From NCBI GenBank assembly GCA_937973965.1, contig CALJJQ010000024.1, positions 1-64,000 on the forward strand: 64,000 nt of DNA, read 5' to 3'. Made by a program: the position numbers and the translations under genes. Each line of letters begins with the position of its first letter. Within the stretch, counting starts at the first letter, position 1. The notes under the pieces were generated by a model. It was not told the DNA's origin. It did no database searches and was given only the letters and a program-made list of their open reading frames with translations. Below are positions 9,412-20,936 of the stretch, piece after piece. Origin of the DNA: an uncultured Calothrix sp. Its GTDB lineage: Bacteria; Cyanobacteriota; Cyanobacteriia; Cyanobacteriales; Nostocaceae.

Positions 9412-10089
9412 ATGGCTAACATCAATCACAACTCGAAAAATACCCAATACCTAAAATCGGTAATTCACAGAGAATTACTCGATGCTTTACTATCCACCGA
9501 AGAAAATGTCATCTATCCTTGGGATACCAATCAAATTGAAACGGAAGAATTTTTCTCAGCCCAGGAAGCTAATTTTGTTATGGATGATGTCCTCCAAGCC
9601 GAACTTAGTTCCCGTGCTGATAGCTTTTTCAACCAACTTGATTCCCTATGGTCTCAACTTCCAACCTCAGAGTACCACAACTGTAATACGAATGTAAACA
9701 TAGTTGCCAATTTGAAGGCGAGTTTACAAAAAATTAGTTCCGTTGATTTACCCCCAAGTTGGCTGGAGACGATTGCTGCCAAAGCCTCGGAGATATTTAA
9801 TTCCTCACAAACCCTGGGAGAACAATTAGCTTTGTGTGCCAATGCCGTATTACCTAATTGGGGAACCGATGATTTGTTGGTGTTAGCACGACCCTTTGCC
9901 TATGCCATGCGTAATGGGGATGAAAACCATTCCTCCAAAGACCCCCAAGTAGCATCCGCGTTGAAAAAAGTTAGCGATCGCGATTGGAATTCACTCACAG
10001 AAATTGACCAAGCTAGGGTGAGTCTAGCTGTTGCCTACTACGCCCTCAAACAGTTAAACAGCAGCAATTTGACTAATTTAAGTGAATAA
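9412..10089 (+). CDS. Hypothetical protein downstream of CHAT-FHA
   Basis: 225 aa, acidic and mostly helical, without signal peptide or membrane segment. I recognise no family. Notable segments are WDTNQIETEEFF near the N-terminus, PSWLETIAAKASEIFNS in the middle, and LAVAYYALKQL near the C-terminus. A good Shine-Dalgarno sequence (GGAGG at about 9402) fixes the ATG at 9412. The gene follows the CHAT-FHA gene by 217 nt on the same strand and could encode a partner or substrate of it. A GC-rich hairpin at 10140-10161 follows. Confidence 0.75.
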   Translation: MANINHNSKNTQYLKSVIHRELLDALLSTEENVIYPWDTNQIETEEFFSAQEANFVMDDVLQAELSSRADSFFNQLDSLWSQLPTSEYHNCNTNVNIVANLKASLQKISSVDLPPSWLETIAAKASEIFNSSQTLGEQLALCANAVLPNWGTDDLLVLARPFAYAMRNGDENHSSKDPQVASALKKVSDRDWNSLTEIDQARVSLAVAYYALKQLNSSNLTNLSE

Positions 10090-10139
10090 ATTCTGATTCC
10101 AGAATATGACAAAAAGACATAAAATCGCTAATTATTCAA

Positions 10140-10161
10140 CTGCGGAGTCGTCACCCCGCAG
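10140..10161 (+). terminator. Possible terminator hairpin
   Basis: CTGCGG pairs with CCGCAG around a 10-nt loop, 50 nt after the stop of the preceding gene. It is followed by AATTATTAAT rather than a clear T-run, so intrinsic termination is only possible. Confidence 0.4.
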
Positions 10162-10324
10162 AATTATTAATGGTCGATTTTTTGCTGTCAAGAATTAACT
10201 TGAAATTGTTCGGGAATTGAATATGCAGTTATTTTAGCTTTATTACGTATACTTTTATTTTGCTTATTATTGATAAGTTAAAGATATCCTATCATATCAG
10301 TAATTAATTCAAAAGCAGGAAAGC

Positions 10325-10468
10325 TTGTCATCTATCAAAAGAAGTATCTGGGGTAAACACATTGACGAAAGCCATGCCGTTAGACTAGCGGTTTCTCGTA
10401 GAGCAGCATTGCTGGATTTTACCAGCATGGCTGATTTAGACGCTTGGCTAGCAGCACTGAAGTCTTAA
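10325..10468 (+). CDS. Candidate small protein (47 aa)
   Basis: An open frame starting at TTG 10325 with a weak AGGA upstream. The product has segments IWGKHIDESHAVRLAVSRRA and ALLDFTSMADLDAWLAALKS, which look compositionally like real protein (an amphipathic C-terminal helix). No ATG is available, and the upstream in-frame stop at 10301 limits extension. It precedes pgsA by 89 nt on the same strand. Function unknown; it could also be the relic of a larger gene. Confidence 0.35.
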   Translation: MSSIKRSIWGKHIDESHAVRLAVSRRAALLDFTSMADLDAWLAALKS

Positions 10469-10557
10469 AATGAGGTAAGAGGTAGAAGCTGATATTGGGA
10501 ATTACAACTTCCCCGATCCAGTTTCTTCGTCTTTCATAATCAATATTCTTCCCGGCA

Positions 10558-11076
10558 ATGACCCTACCGAATTGGATTACGTTTTCAAGGCTTTTGGGTA
10601 TTCCCTTTCTCCTATATGGTTTACAAAATCCCACACCACAGTTGCGGTGGATTTGTGTGGTGGTCTTTTTAGTGTGTGGGCTGACTGATTGGTTAGATGG
10701 ATATTTAGCTCGCAAGTTAGATCAAATTACTGATTTAGGTAAATTTCTTGACCCCTTGGTGGATAAGTTACTGGTGCTTGCACCCTTACTATCTTTGATT
10801 CAGTTGGGACAGGTTCCTGCTTGGGGTGTATTTATCATTTTGGCACGGGAATTAGCGATCGCAGGATGGCGGGTCAATCAATCTACTATCAGTGGGGCAA
10901 ATATTTGGGGTAAACTCAAAACTGTGAGTCAAATCATTGCGATCGCACTTTTAATTGCTCCTGTTCCTAGTTCCTGGGATTTACCAGCTATCATCGCTTT
11001 TTGGTTGTCGGTTGCTCTCACTGTCATTTCTGGCATCATTTATTTAGTTCCGCTACCTCCACCTTCAGATAGTTAG
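10558..11076 (+). CDS. pgsA: CDP-diacylglycerol--glycerol-3-phosphate 3-phosphatidyltransferase
   Basis: 172 aa, the usual length. PgsA makes phosphatidylglycerophosphate, the precursor of phosphatidylglycerol, the essential anionic phospholipid of thylakoid and plasma membranes. The CDP-alcohol phosphotransferase signature is complete: D44, D47-G48, A51-R52, G61, D65 and D69, within the stretch starting DWLDGYLARKLD. About five hydrophobic segments fit an integral membrane enzyme. The N-terminus NWITFSRLLGIPFLL is typical of the family. ATG 10558 directly follows CCCGGCAATG with no strong Shine-Dalgarno sequence. Confidence 0.93.
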   Translation: MTLPNWITFSRLLGIPFLLYGLQNPTPQLRWICVVVFLVCGLTDWLDGYLARKLDQITDLGKFLDPLVDKLLVLAPLLSLIQLGQVPAWGVFIILARELAIAGWRVNQSTISGANIWGKLKTVSQIIAIALLIAPVPSSWDLPAIIAFWLSVALTVISGIIYLVPLPPPSDS

Positions 11077-11400
11077 CTATGCTTCACGGACTACATAAAA
11101 GGTTTGTAGCTCATCAAATCCGTTGTAGCAAGCTTCCCCGTAGGAGTACTTATGTGTTTTCGGATTTTGTGAGAACTCCGAGTTTTGCGATCGCTTCACT
11201 TCCTCGGCAAGGACAAGTGTTCATTCAAGCCTAATATAACAGAACTTGATACAACAGATTCGCATCATCCCTCCTCAACCTGTATTAAAATCTTTGTCGC
11301 TTGAAATAATATAACTTGATATAACAGATTGGCAATTGTTCTTTCGAGTTTTAAGTCCTCCTATATTCTTGATTCTACACTCTGTATTCTTTAAATAACG
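11077..11400. other. Intergenic region with a short imperfect direct repeat
   Basis: 324 nt after pgsA. A unit of about 29 nt, AACTTGATAYAACAGATT in its core, occurs near 11234-11262 and again near 11308-11337. No gene was recognised here. Confidence 0.55.
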
Positions 11401-11568
11401 ATGAAAACCATGGCCGCCAATTCCCAAGCATTCCAGGAAGCTGATATTATTCGTTTCATCCTCAAGGCTGTATTGCTAAAAATAATACCAGCCTCTTCTC
11501 TCCAATACTTAATTAAACTTTTCCAACTTTGGCAACGTCACAAATCTTCATCAATCAGTCGAGGTTAA
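11401..11568 (+). CDS. Candidate small protein (55 aa)
   Basis: ATG 11401 opens a 55-codon frame with protein-like sequence: DIIRFILKAVLLKIIPASSL followed by QYLIKLFQLWQRH. It would form one or two amphipathic or hydrophobic helices with a basic C-terminus. There is no clear ribosome binding site. It is isolated between pgsA and valS on the same strand. Family unknown. Confidence 0.4.
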   Translation: MKTMAANSQAFQEADIIRFILKAVLLKIIPASSLQYLIKLFQLWQRHKSSSISRG

Positions 11569-11840
11569 AAGCTGCAACGCGAATTGTGGCAGAATTTATT
11601 AGTTAAAACCCAGCGTAGTAAAACAGACTAGAGGTCAAAAAGCATGAATAACGTAATTCAGCCGAGGGCTGACAATATGGTTACAATCGGTTATTAGTGC
11701 GTGACACTACAAACCCGAATTTACCGTACATAATTATTTATTCTGTGTGTCACACATCCAACGCTCAAAAATGTTCCTTTTGTCTTATTGATCTCAGCCT
11801 TGAACAAAATGGGGGTACAATTTCTGCCAAACACAATTGT

Positions 11841-11910
11841 GTAGCTTGCTTCCCGCGTAGCAGGCATTACATAGACGCGAAGCGGCTTGCCGTAGGCTAT
11901 TACAAATTAC
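11841..11910 (-). repeat. Composite palindromic repeat, short inverse copy
   Basis: Contains GTAGCTTGCTTCCCGCGTAG, then GACGCGAAGCGGCTTGCCGT and AGGCTATTAC. It matches the reverse complement of 2850-2920 and the plus strand of 58098-58165. It lies about 80 nt upstream of valS. Confidence 0.8.
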
Positions 11911-11987
11911 TCTAACCCACTTCTTCCCATTAATTTTACCGTTCTCGGTTCCAACCAACTAACCTGACTGACTTGATTATTTCCAAC

Positions 11988-14900
11988 ATGAATCTAACAA
12001 CCTCTCACCCGAACCTACCCAGTGTCTACGACCCGAAAGCTGCTGAAACCAAATGGCAACAGTTTTGGGAAGAAAATCAACTCTACAAAGCTAACCCCAA
12101 TAATCCCAGTGAACCCTACTGCATTGTCATTCCTCCCCCGAATGTCACGGGTAGTTTGCATATGGGTCATGCTTTTGATAATTCCCTGATCGATACTTTA
12201 ATTCGCTACCAAAGAATGCGGGGAAAAAATACTTTGTATCTTCCTGGAACAGACCATGCGAGCATTGCTGTGCAAACCATCTTGGAAAAGCAGCTCAAGT
12301 CGGAAAACAAAACCCGTTATGATATCGGTCGGGAAAAGTTCCTCGAAAGGGCTTGGGAATGGAAAAAACAATCAGAGGGAACGATTGTTAACCAGTTACG
12401 ACGCTTGGGTGTGTCGGTGGATTGGTCACGGGAAAGGTTTACTTTGGATGAAGGGTTGTCAAAGGCTGTGTTAGAGGCTTTTGTCACCCTGTATAATCAG
12501 GGTTTAATTTATCGCGGTGAATATTTAGTTAATTGGTGTCCTGCTTCCCAATCGGCTGTGTCAGATGTGGAAGTGGAAAAGAAGGAGGTTTTAGGTAAAC
12601 TTTGGCACTTCCGTTATCCCTTGAGTGATGGTTCTGGCTATGTGGAAGTGGCGACAACTCGTCCAGAAACTATGTTGGGAGATACGGCGGTGGCTGTCAA
12701 TCCCCAGGATGAACGGTATCAAAGTTTAATTGGTAAGACCTTAACTTTACCGATTATGAAGCGGGAAATCCCGATTATTGCCGATGAGTTGGTGGAAATG
12801 GAATTTGGTACGGGTTGTGTAAAGGTGACACCAGCCCATGACCCAAACGATTTTAAGATGGGTAAACGGCATAATTTACCGTTTATTAACATCATGAATA
12901 AGGACGGGACACTCAATGAAAATGCCGGTGAATTTGCGGGATTAGACCGATTTGTGGCTCGGAAACAGGTTGTCAGCCGTTTGGAAACCGATGGTTTTCT
13001 GGTGAAAATTGAGGATTATTCCCATACGGTTCCCTACAGCGATCGCGGTAAGGTTCCCATTGAGCCGCTATTATCAACCCAGTGGTTTGTGAAGATTCGT
13101 CCGTTGGCAGATCGAGCTTTGCGTTTCCTGGATGAGCAAAATTCCCCAAATTTCGTCCCTTCCCGTTGGCAGAAGGTTTATCGGGATTGGTTGGTGAAGG
13201 TGGAAGATTGGTGTATTTCCCGTCAGTTGTGGTGGGGTCATCAAATTCCAGCTTGGTATGCGGTTAGTGAAACCAATGGGGAAATTACCGATACGACTCC
13301 CTTTGTCGTGGCGAAATCACCAGAGGAAGCCTTAACCTTAGCCAAACAAAAATTTGGGGATGATGTTCAATTGGAGCGAGACCCGGATGTATTGGATACG
13401 TGGTTTTCCTCTGGTTTATGGCCCTTTTCGACAATGGGATGGCCTAGTTTAACAAGTGACCTAGCTAAATATTATCCCACAAGTACCCTCGTAACGGGAT
13501 TCGATATTATCTTTTTCTGGGTCGCGCGGATGACGATGATGGCGGGTCATTTTACTAACCAAATGCCCTTTAAAGATGTGTATATTCACGGTTTGGTTTT
13601 GGATGAAAATGGCGACAAAATGTCCAAATCCAAGGGAAATGGCATCGATCCATTGTTATTAATTAATCAATATGGTGTGGATGCCCTGCGGTATTATTTA
13701 ATTAAAGAAGCCACTGGAGCCGGACAGGATATCCGTTTTGATTATGACCGGAAAAAGAATGAATCTCCAGCCGTAGAAGCAGCCCGGAATTTCGCTAATA
13801 AAATTTGGAATGCCTCCCGCTTTGTGATGATGAATCTGGATGGACAGACCCCAGCCCAGTTAGGGGTTCCCCAGCCAGTAGAACTAAGCGATCGCTGGAT
13901 TTTATCTCGTTACAACCAAGTAATTCAGCAAACTATCCAGTATATGGAAAATTACGGGATGGGAGAAGCTGCCAATAGTTTATATGATTTTATTTGGGGC
14001 GATTTTTGTGATTGGTATATTGAGTTAGCTAAGTCGCGTTTACAACCCGGTGGAGATGAAAATTCCCGTCGCACAGCCCAACAAACTTTAGCCTATGTTC
14101 TCGAAGGTATTCTCAAATTACTCCACCCCTATATGCCCCATATTACGGAGGAAATTTGGCAAACCCTAACTCAGCAAGCTCCGGATTCCCGACAAAGTAT
14201 ATCCCTGCAACAGTATCCAGATGCAAATCCAAACTTGATTGATACTGATTTAGAAGCCCAATTTGAATTACTATTTGGCACCATCCGCACAATTCGCAAC
14301 CTGCGAGCCGAAGCCGATGTCAAACCCGGAGCAAAGGTCGATATTAAACTGCAAACTCAAAATCCACTGGAACGGGAAATTTTAACCCAGGGTCAGGTTT
14401 ACATCCAAAACCTTGCCAAAGTCGAACATCTCACCATTACAGGACAGCAAATTAACCCTGTTTCCCCACAAACCCAAAATCCCCAATCTAAATCAAACCA
14501 AATCAATTGGCGGTTAGTCGGCAAAGCCTTCGGATTCCTATTTTTATTTCGTCTTTTAGTAGCGATCGCCGATGCCATTGATGATATACCCCTAGCAGGT
14601 AGATTTTTTGAACTGATTGGGTTTTTGTGTGCCACCTGGTTTTTAGCAAAAAGCTGGTTAAACCCCCAAGCACGCGATCGCTTTTGGCAACAAGCCAAAG
14701 GTTTAGTTAACAATCAACCCGAATCCATCCCCACAACCGAAATAACCCCAGATACCCCAGGAGTAAAACCAGACTCAGAAAAAGTCATTGCCGGAGTCGT
14801 CGGTACAGTTCAGGTAATCATGCCATTGACTGGAGTCGTGGATATTGCCGCATTTATCGAAAAACTTCAGAAAAAACTGACCAAAATCGAAATGGAAATT

Positions 14901-15047
14901 AACCAACTTTCTGGTAGATTAAATAATTCCGGCTTCGTTAACAATGCCCGTCCCGATGTCGTTCAAGATGCTCGTGATAAACTCAGCGAAGCCCAAACCC
15001 AAGCCCAAATCCTCCGCGATCGCATTTTGCAATTATCATCTCAATAG
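11988..15047 (+). CDS. valS: Valyl-tRNA synthetase with CAAD membrane-anchor domain
   Basis: 1019 aa, longer than the roughly 880-950 aa of most bacterial ValRS. The class I signatures are clear: [15 protein letters not shown] (HIGH motif, near residue 45) and DKMSKSKGN (KMSKS, near 545). The CP1 editing domain, anticodon-binding domain and C-terminal coiled coil (about 943-1019) are recognisable. Between the anticodon-binding domain and the coiled coil, about residues 835-915, lies an inserted region with two hydrophobic helices ([20 protein letters not shown] and [19 protein letters not shown]). This matches the CAAD domain, which anchors some cyanobacterial synthetases to thylakoids. A TTG at 11973 is in frame, but the ATG at 11988 is preferred. 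Confidence 0.95.
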   Translation: MNLTTSHPNLPSVYDPKAAETKWQQFWEENQLYKANPNNPSEPYCIVIPPPNVTGSLHMGHAFDNSLIDTLIRYQRMRGKNTLYLPGTDHASIAVQTILEKQLKSENKTRYDIGREKFLERAWEWKKQSEGTIVNQLRRLGVSVDWSRERFTLDEGLSKAVLEAFVTLYNQGLIYRGEYLVNWCPASQSAVSDVEVEKKEVLGKLWHFRYPLSDGSGYVEVATTRPETMLGDTAVAVNPQDERYQSLIGKTLTLPIMKREIPIIADELVEMEFGTGCVKVTPAHDPNDFKMGKRHNLPFINIMNKDGTLNENAGEFAGLDRFVARKQVVSRLETDGFLVKIEDYSHTVPYSDRGKVPIEPLLSTQWFVKIRPLADRALRFLDEQNSPNFVPSRWQKVYRDWLVKVEDWCISRQLWWGHQIPAWYAVSETNGEITDTTPFVVAKSPEEALTLAKQKFGDDVQLERDPDVLDTWFSSGLWPFSTMGWPSLTSDLAKYYPTSTLVTGFDIIFFWVARMTMMAGHFTNQMPFKDVYIHGLVLDENGDKMSKSKGNGIDPLLLINQYGVDALRYYLIKEATGAGQDIRFDYDRKKNESPAVEAARNFANKIWNASRFVMMNLDGQTPAQLGVPQPVELSDRWILSRYNQVIQQTIQYMENYGMGEAANSLYDFIWGDFCDWYIELAKSRLQPGGDENSRRTAQQTLAYVLEGILKLLHPYMPHITEEIWQTLTQQAPDSRQSISLQQYPDANPNLIDTDLEAQFELLFGTIRTIRNLRAEADVKPGAKVDIKLQTQNPLEREILTQGQVYIQNLAKVEHLTITGQQINPVSPQTQNPQSKSNQINWRLVGKAFGFLFLFRLLVAIADAIDDIPLAGRFFELIGFLCATWFLAKSWLNPQARDRFWQQAKGLVNNQPESIPTTEITPDTPGVKPDSEKVIAGVVGTVQVIMPLTGVVDIAAFIEKLQKKLTKIEMEINQLSGRLNNSGFVNNARPDVVQDARDKLSEAQTQAQILRDRILQLSSQ

Positions 15048-15079
15048 TTCCAAGATTTTGGATTTTGCGGAAAGTTGGG

Positions 15080-15170
15080 GAGGAGAAGTTACCGGGAAGA
15101 TTTTCTGCTTACAAAGTTCTACGGGGGGAGTATCCCCCCGCAGACTTTGTGCTTTCCGGTAAACTTTGGG
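15080..15170. terminator. Long imperfect inverted repeat after valS
   Basis: The centre GGGGGG-AGTAT-CCCCCC (15123-15139) is flanked by arms that pair outward: ACAAAGTTCTAC with GCAGACTTTGT, and GTTACCGGGAA with TTCCGGTAAAC. It begins about 35 nt after the valS stop. No T-run follows, so it may act as an RNA 3' stabiliser, a terminator, or simply be a mobile palindrome. Confidence 0.5.
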
Positions 15171-15228
15171 AGAGATGTATTCTTCCACCAAACTTTCCCA
15201 GACGGATTTTGGATTTTAGATTGCTTGT

Positions 15229-15335
15229 GATCTGATACAATTTCACTAAAATTTTGATACATTTTCTTCCCTTACTCTCAAAAGCTCCCCCTGCTTCCTA
15301 CCTAAGTGTATCAACACCAAAGTCAAACAATATGA
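15229..15335 (-). repeat. MITE-like repeat family A, copy 1
   Basis: Contains AAAATTTTGATACATTTTCT then CTTCCTACCTAAGTGTATCA. Its reverse complement matches 29695-29793 and 51590-51712. The ends are imperfect inverted repeats (TATACC... type in the best copy). There is no ORF inside. It lies in the 803-nt gap between valS and the gene at 15851. Confidence 0.65.
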
Positions 15336-15592
15336 CATGTATAGGACTCCTATTTTATTTTTGAACAATCAAGCTGCCTATAGCAATCCAGAACCATTCG
15401 TGAGAAAACACTCAAAGAAAAATCCTCAGTCTACAAGTATCCTAGCCTTGATCTATTCTCACGTATCATTTAGGACAGCTATATAAGCTTGACATACAAA
15501 GTTTTACTTTCAGTATACTGAGCAAGATTCAAGTAGGATTCCTATATTATTAAACCTCGTCCATAATCAAAACAGGAGTTTTCTCCATTGCA

Positions 15593-15670
15593 CTTCTTCG
15601 CGTAGTAGATCAACCCCAGGGTCGTAAGGTAGACGCGCAGAGGCTTCTCACAAAGTAGCAATCTCAATCA
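15593..15670 (-). repeat. Interspersed repeat, copy 2 (inverse of 1369-1446)
   Basis: Inverse copy of the repeat at 1369-1446, with landmarks GGTAGACGCGCAGAGGCTTC and CAAAGTAGCAATCTCAATC. Intergenic, upstream of the gene at 15851. Confidence 0.75.
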
Positions 15671-15850
15671 TCGCGAATGAAAACTACGGTTGTCAATTCA
15701 GGGACATGGTTTATGTTTATGATTTCGTCATCCTAACTGTGCATAGAAAAAATCCGACTTCCCATCCACCTAAAATCAAAATCTAAGTTTTGCCTGTTTT
15801 CCCTAAAATTTAAGATAATTGATTCAGCTAGCCTTGATTCTCCAACAACC

Positions 15851-16282
15851 ATGCTATACCTTGCTCAGGTGCGAAAAAACGACTTTTTAGGACAGTTTCA
15901 ACTTCTCCTCTTAGCCCGACAAGAAGCTGAAAATGTTTGGACACTCATTCCCGAGGAAGCTTTTATTTTATTGGGGAAAAATACCACCCATTCCGAAAAG
16001 TTGCTGGTACTAGTTGAACTTTCCCCCACTGGAGATATCATCAAACTCGAAGAAGCCACCAATTGGGTCGTCAACCTCGTGAAAAATTATCTCTCCAACG
16101 GCATCACACCAGAATTTCTCCGCCAAGAAGCTGAACGCGTTGAAGAATGGCGGAAAAATCTCACCCTCCAAAATCAAGACCTGGCTAGACGTTCCCTGGA
16201 ATTAGAAGCCCGTCGCGAACAAATTCAAGCTCTGGAGGAAAACCTAAAACGGGATAAAAATGGTAATTCCCATCCTCAGTAG
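15851..16282 (+). CDS. Conserved cyanobacterial-type hypothetical protein with coiled coil
   Basis: 143 aa. The N-terminal 80 residues look like a small beta-rich domain (MLYLAQVRKNDFLGQFQLLL, then VWTLIPEEAFILL). The C-terminal 60 residues form a strongly charged coiled coil (FLRQEAERVEEWRKNLTLQ, LELEARREQIQALEENL). There is no signal peptide or membrane segment. I recognise the pattern as a conserved small protein of filamentous cyanobacteria but know no function. ATG 15851 begins the conserved-looking part. It is monocistronic and is followed by the hairpin at 16329-16357. Confidence 0.75.
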   Translation: MLYLAQVRKNDFLGQFQLLLLARQEAENVWTLIPEEAFILLGKNTTHSEKLLVLVELSPTGDIIKLEEATNWVVNLVKNYLSNGITPEFLRQEAERVEEWRKNLTLQNQDLARRSLELEARREQIQALEENLKRDKNGNSHPQ

Positions 16283-16328
16283 GGTTTGGGGAGAAAGTCT
16301 TTTCGCTAGGGTAGGGAATCGGGAGTCG

Positions 16329-16357
16329 GTACAGACGACCCGTCAGGTCGTCTGTAC
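16329..16357 (+). terminator. Hairpin with 12-bp perfect stem
   Basis: GTACAGACGACC and GGTCGTCTGTAC enclose a 5-nt loop (CGTCA), 47 nt after the stop of the coiled-coil gene. The following sequence AGGAATGGTTTTAA has only a weak T-run at a distance. A related GACGAC...GTCGTC hairpin is at 28565-28583. It may be a terminator or a REP-like palindrome. Confidence 0.45.
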
Positions 16358-16400
16358 AGGAATGGTTTTAACCCTACTTATTCCACTTTTCACTAACTTC

Positions 16401-16605
16401 AACGTGAGTTCGATGAGTTATAAGCCTGAAACTCTTGTCCAGTATCATTCTTAGGAAATAGAAGTTTCTAAAAACCTCCTGGGATGTTGAGAATAAAATC
16501 AGTCAGTTATTGACTTTGTTCTCAACTAATGGATGAGGTTACTTTAAACCTTAACTTTCAAAATCATTGATTCACAGGGATTGTAGCGTTTACAATCCGT
16601 CGTAG
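16401..16605 (+). repeat. MITE-like element B, copy 1
   Basis: Starts with AACGTGAGTTCGATG and runs through TATTGACTTTGTTCTCAACT to GCGTTTACAATCCGTCG. The whole unit matches 27177-27414 in inverse orientation, with small indels. Its left end is the terminal inverted repeat; the right end has diverged. It carries no ORF. Confidence 0.75.
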
Positions 16606-16890
16606 CGAGCTACGACCTAGGAGTATTGACGTTAACTTCAAAAACAACAGATGTCAGGTTTTTGAGCCTCTATACGCTTATTTGTTTGCACTTTCTGGAA
16701 CTCAAATACTTTCTAAGGCTTACAAGATATAGAGATGCGATATATCGGTCTTTTTTTTGCGCAATCCCTAAGCAAACGGGTGCGATTCTTCGGCTAAGGA
16801 CGAAAATAATAGCAGGCATCTTGCTGGCACTACAAAATTTTTATCAGTATCTTTGCACGCAATCACAAAAGATGCTGTGCGATCGCGAAA

Positions 16891-17085
16891 AATAGATAAC
16901 TTATTTAAATCAATCAAAACCCTAAATTTGACAATTTTGTCATTTGCTCAGTTTCTCAATAATTTTCGTCAAATTCTCAATATTACTGACTCTATTCTCA
17001 ATTAATCGACGCAATAATAAATATTTCAAGCTCTGAATATATACTTTTTCTTTTTTATGATAAGATTAGTTATAATCTAGGGGTT
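16891..17085 (+). repeat. Direct repeat C, copy 1 (195 nt)
   Basis: Shares a long, almost unbroken block with 17443-17640, including TTTGTCATTTGCTCAGTTTC and TTCTCAATATTACTGACTCT. Inside it, ATTCTCAATATT and CTATTCTCAATT recur as short iterons. It ends in AGTTATAATCTAGGGG, which resembles a -10 box context. A partial inverse copy is at 61092-61125. Confidence 0.85.
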
Positions 17086-17442
17086 ATATTAACTTTATCT
17101 CTTCTGAGACCGATTCATTAAAGACATTTGCAAAACATCCAAATTCATCCGTCCCATCCTTGTTTCAAACAGGTATTACACTCGCGACAAGCCCAGGTGT
17201 AATTAATTTTGTCAATTCGTAATTATCCTTAAAAGTGAGGTGAAGTAGAAGTATTAAATTCACCCTTGCACTGAGTTTTCCCCGCCAGAATCAATTATGC
17301 ATTGAAAATTTAGCGATCGCATCCTTAAAAATCATGTTCATTTATCCGGATTTTGAGCATGTTTGAGCATTATTACTTATTGACAAAAGACTAATCAGCT
17401 TAGCTGGTCAGCAATGCTGGTATTATATACAACAAAAAAATC

Positions 17443-17640
17443 GATAACTTCTATAACATATTTAAATCAATCACAACCCTAAATATGGCAATTTTGTCAT
17501 TTGCTCAGTTTCTCAATAATTTTCGTCAAATTCTCAATATTACTGACTCTATTCTCAATTAACAAACGCAATAATCAATATTTCCAGTTCTAGATATACA
17601 GGTTTATTTTTTTAGGGTAGAATTAGTTATAATCCTAGGG
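17443..17640 (+). repeat. Direct repeat C, copy 2
   Basis: Second copy of the 195-nt repeat, 357 nt downstream of the first and in the same orientation. The centre (about 17490-17560) is nearly identical; the flanks differ by substitutions and small insertions. It ends in AGTTATAATCCTAGGG. Confidence 0.85.
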
Positions 17641-17903
17641 TAATTTTGTGTATTTTCACGGCATAGGGTCTGCTGTTCCCGAAGCAAAGCGCTAGCAGTT
17701 TTGTATTTTTGTGAGGGTAGGGAATAGGGAGGCTGCAATCAGCTGGATGGGAAAGGGAAAAATTGAGTAAATTGAACTGATGATGAAAAGCGGTAAAAAT
17801 ACATGTTTTTACTTGTTTTTAAATTATTTTATTTTGATTGATAATTTGGAGTGGAGTAATGATCTACTCCCTACTCCCTCTCAAGATTAAGACAAGAAGA
17901 CAA

Positions 17904-18209
17904 CTAACCTTTGGCAAAAGCAAAGAAACTCAAGTGATACAAAGTGCCCTTAGCCGGATGCTTTTGTACCTCTCGAATCACCGTTGCTCCCCGCCAATTG
18001 ATTTCTGGTACATTGAGTTCAATCGGGGTTTTATTTGCTCTTGCTTCCTTTAATAGCCGTTCAGCCGTTTTTGCGTCCAAAGTCAAAGATACGGATTCCG
18101 CACCATTGTGTCCATACAAATTTGCCGGAATTAATCCCGAACGGCGTAGTGCTTTGGGTTTACTTCCTTCCGGACGCTTTTGTCCTTCAACTCTTACAGT
18201 AATTTCCAT
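17904..18209 (-). CDS. rplY: 50S ribosomal protein L25
   Basis: 101 aa, the short L25 form that binds 5S rRNA in the large ribosomal subunit. Family landmarks are [20 protein letters not shown], then [14 protein letters not shown] and a C-terminal [12 protein letters not shown]. An upstream TTG (18215) is in frame, but the ATG at 18209 gives the canonical [12 protein letters not shown] start. It lies downstream of purA on the same strand, 278 nt away. The adjacency of purA and rplY is seen in other cyanobacteria. Confidence 0.9.
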   Translation of the reverse strand: MEITVRVEGQKRPEGSKPKALRRSGLIPANLYGHNGAESVSLTLDAKTAERLLKEARANKTPIELNVPEINWRGATVIREVQKHPAKGTLYHLSFFAFAKG

Positions 18210-18487
18210 ATCCAATCAACCAAAATAAAACTTCCAACAACCACCCCTGACCACACAGACAATTGAATTGATCAAAAAACAATCCGCGATCGCATTCGTC
18301 AACCTTCTGTGTGACAAGGTGCTTGCAAAACCCTAATTCTACACTATTTCCCCTGCGATCGCACGACGTACCCAATTATCCATTTCTCACAAATCCCTAA
18401 AACGTTTAGGGAGTGGGAAATGGGGATTCGGGAGTGGTAGTGAAACCCGTTACTCAACACCTATGGCTTACTTGCTAACAATACAGT

Positions 18488-20936
<2,449 letters not shown>

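Larger units (their letters stand above)
16283..17903. other. 1.6-kb gene-free, repeat-rich region
   Basis: No convincing gene on either strand. It contains the hairpin at 16329-16357, a MITE-like element at 16401-16605, and a 195-nt direct repeat pair (16891-17085 and 17443-17640). An 89-codon frame at 16626-16895 is not protein-like. The 357 nt between the direct repeats include a short open stretch ending near 17222 that lacks a start codon. Heptamers of the CTACTCCCT type lie near 17863. Confidence 0.65.

Noticed and set aside
16626-16895. 89-codon plus-strand frame in the repeat-rich region
   Set aside because: Composition is not protein-like, there is no ribosome binding site, and it partly overlaps repeat C.
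17101-17222. Short peptide gene between the two repeat C copies
   Set aside because: The open frame ending near 17222 has no ATG, GTG or TTG start.
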